DNA of 21,964 nt from positions 1 to 21,964 of the forward strand of contig NZ_DASRGV010000270.1 of the NCBI RefSeq assembly GCF_035650855.1, in the 5' to 3' direction. The translations under genes were made by a program, and so were the position numbers. Positions within the stretch are counted from its first letter, which is position 1, and each line of letters begins with the position of its first letter. Shown here piece by piece: positions 21,195 through 21,964 of this stretch. The stretch is from Actinocrinis sp035650855 (GTDB lineage: Bacteria > Actinomycetota > Actinomycetes > Streptomycetales > Catenulisporaceae). The notes beneath the pieces were generated by a model. It did no database searches. It saw nothing but the letters and a program-made list of their open reading frames with translations, and was not told the DNA's origin.

Positions 21195-21964
21195 ATGGGT
21201 AAGCACGCCGAATCCTCCATGAAGATCGTGCAGAACTCGTTCTTCATGATGGCGTCCATGGTCATGACCGCCGGCCTCGGATTCCTGTTCTGGGGACTGG
21301 TCGCCCGCCTCTACAGCACCGAGCGGGTCGGCCTGGCGACCTCGCTCATCTCGGCCATCTCGCTGATCTCCTACCTCGGCCTGCTCGGCTTCAACAACAC
21401 CGTGGTCCGCTTCCCGGCGGCCGGAGCGGCGCGCAACAGCCAGGTGACCGTCGCGCTGGGAATCACCGGCACCGCCTGCTGCCTGTTCGGCGGCATATAC
21501 CTGGCCGCACTGCCGTGGATCAGCCCCAAGCTCCTGTTCGTGCGGCAGGACGCCTGGTTCGCCGTCACCTTCGTGCTGTTCTGCGGATTCGCGGGCGTGA
21601 ACCTGTTGACGGACTCGGTCTTCGTGGCCGCGCGCATCCCGCAGTACAACCTGTTGGTCGACGGCGTCATCCAGAGCCTGACCAAGCTCGCCATGCCCAT
21701 CTTCCTGGTCACCCTCGGCGCCGCCGGGATCGTGACCGCCACCGGGATCGGCTACGCGGTCGCGGTGGTCGCCTCGCTCGCCGCGATGCGCTGGCGGCTC
21801 AAATTCCGCCCGGACTTCCGCACCCGCGGCACGCGGCTTCGGGAGCAGGCCCGCTTCTCGTTGGCGAGCTACCTGTCCGCGCTGCTGAACCTGGTGCCGC
21901 TGCTGGCGTTGCCGTCGATCGCGCTGCAGGATCTGGGCCCGAGCGGCGCGGCCGACTACTTCAT
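21195..21964 (+). CDS. Polysaccharide flippase, Wzx/MATE-like (3' truncated by the window)
   Basis: The frame is open from the ATG at 21195 to the window end, giving 256 residues of a multi-pass membrane protein. The N-terminus (KIVQNSFFMMASMVMTAGLGFLFWGLVARLYSTERVGLATSLISAISLISYLGLLGFNNTVVRF) is typical of polysaccharide biosynthesis flippases of the MOP superfamily: helix one, a short loop, then the RLYSTERVGLATS turn and helix two. At least six helices are visible. Such proteins move lipid-linked glycans across the membrane, fitting its place after the glycosyltransferases. A GTG at 21186 is an alternative in-frame start. It begins 63 bases after the second GT4 gene. Sub-family (repeat-unit flippase or teichuronic-type exporter) cannot be decided from half a protein. 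Confidence 0.85.
   Translation, partial: MGKHAESSMKIVQNSFFMMASMVMTAGLGFLFWGLVARLYSTERVGLATSLISAISLISYLGLLGFNNTVVRFPAAGAARNSQVTVALGITGTACCLFGGIYLAALPWISPKLLFVRQDAWFAVTFVLFCGFAGVNLLTDSVFVAARIPQYNLLVDGVIQSLTKLAMPIFLVTLGAAGIVTATGIGYAVAVVASLAAMRWRLKFRPDFRTRGTRLREQARFSLASYLSALLNLVPLLALPSIALQDLGPSGAADYF

Overview
The window is high-GC DNA with actinobacterial gene order and strong third-position GC codon use. The run rpoB (3' end) - rpoC - two accessory genes - rpsL - rpsG - fusA - tuf is the classical rif/str region of an actinomycete. The beta' subunit carries the coiled-coil insertion (about residues 150-232) known from actinobacterial RNA polymerase. Family-level placement cannot be read safely; a filamentous actinomycete (Streptomyces/Catenulispora-like) is my inference. 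No tRNA, rRNA, insertion sequence or CRISPR array was seen.

Left half (1-11541): the C-terminal 167 codons of rpoB, then complete rpoC ending in a near-perfect intrinsic terminator. Two genes interrupt the usual rpoC-to-rpsL junction: a small two-helix membrane protein (DUF4190-like, probably read from a leaderless mRNA) and a membrane-anchored pseudokinase with a Ser/Pro/Thr-rich outer tail. A 438-bp gap follows, with a good promoter candidate and a leader of about 300 nt containing several hairpins. Then come rpsL, rpsG, fusA and tuf, closed by a second strong terminator.

Right half (11592-21964): a region devoted to extracellular or cell-envelope glycan. A membrane-anchored clan-A glycoside hydrolase (GH39/GH5-like) on the minus strand is divergent from a receptor-type Ser/Thr kinase. 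That kinase has an intact catalytic core inside, one transmembrane helix, and a LamG/concanavalin-like domain outside. Next is a tightly packed plus-strand operon: GT2 glycosyltransferase, single-pass beta-sandwich protein, GT4, a DUF2206 multi-pass membrane protein, a second GT4, and the start of a polysaccharide flippase that runs off the window. Several junctions overlap by 4 bases (ATGA, GTGA) or by 31 bases, indicating translational coupling.

Working model (inference): the operon builds and exports a lipid-linked glycan. The glycoside hydrolase trims or releases it, and the LamG receptor kinase may sense the product and signal inward. The pseudokinase on the other side of the str operon is a second membrane kinase-fold protein, but nothing in the sequence ties it directly to the glycan genes.
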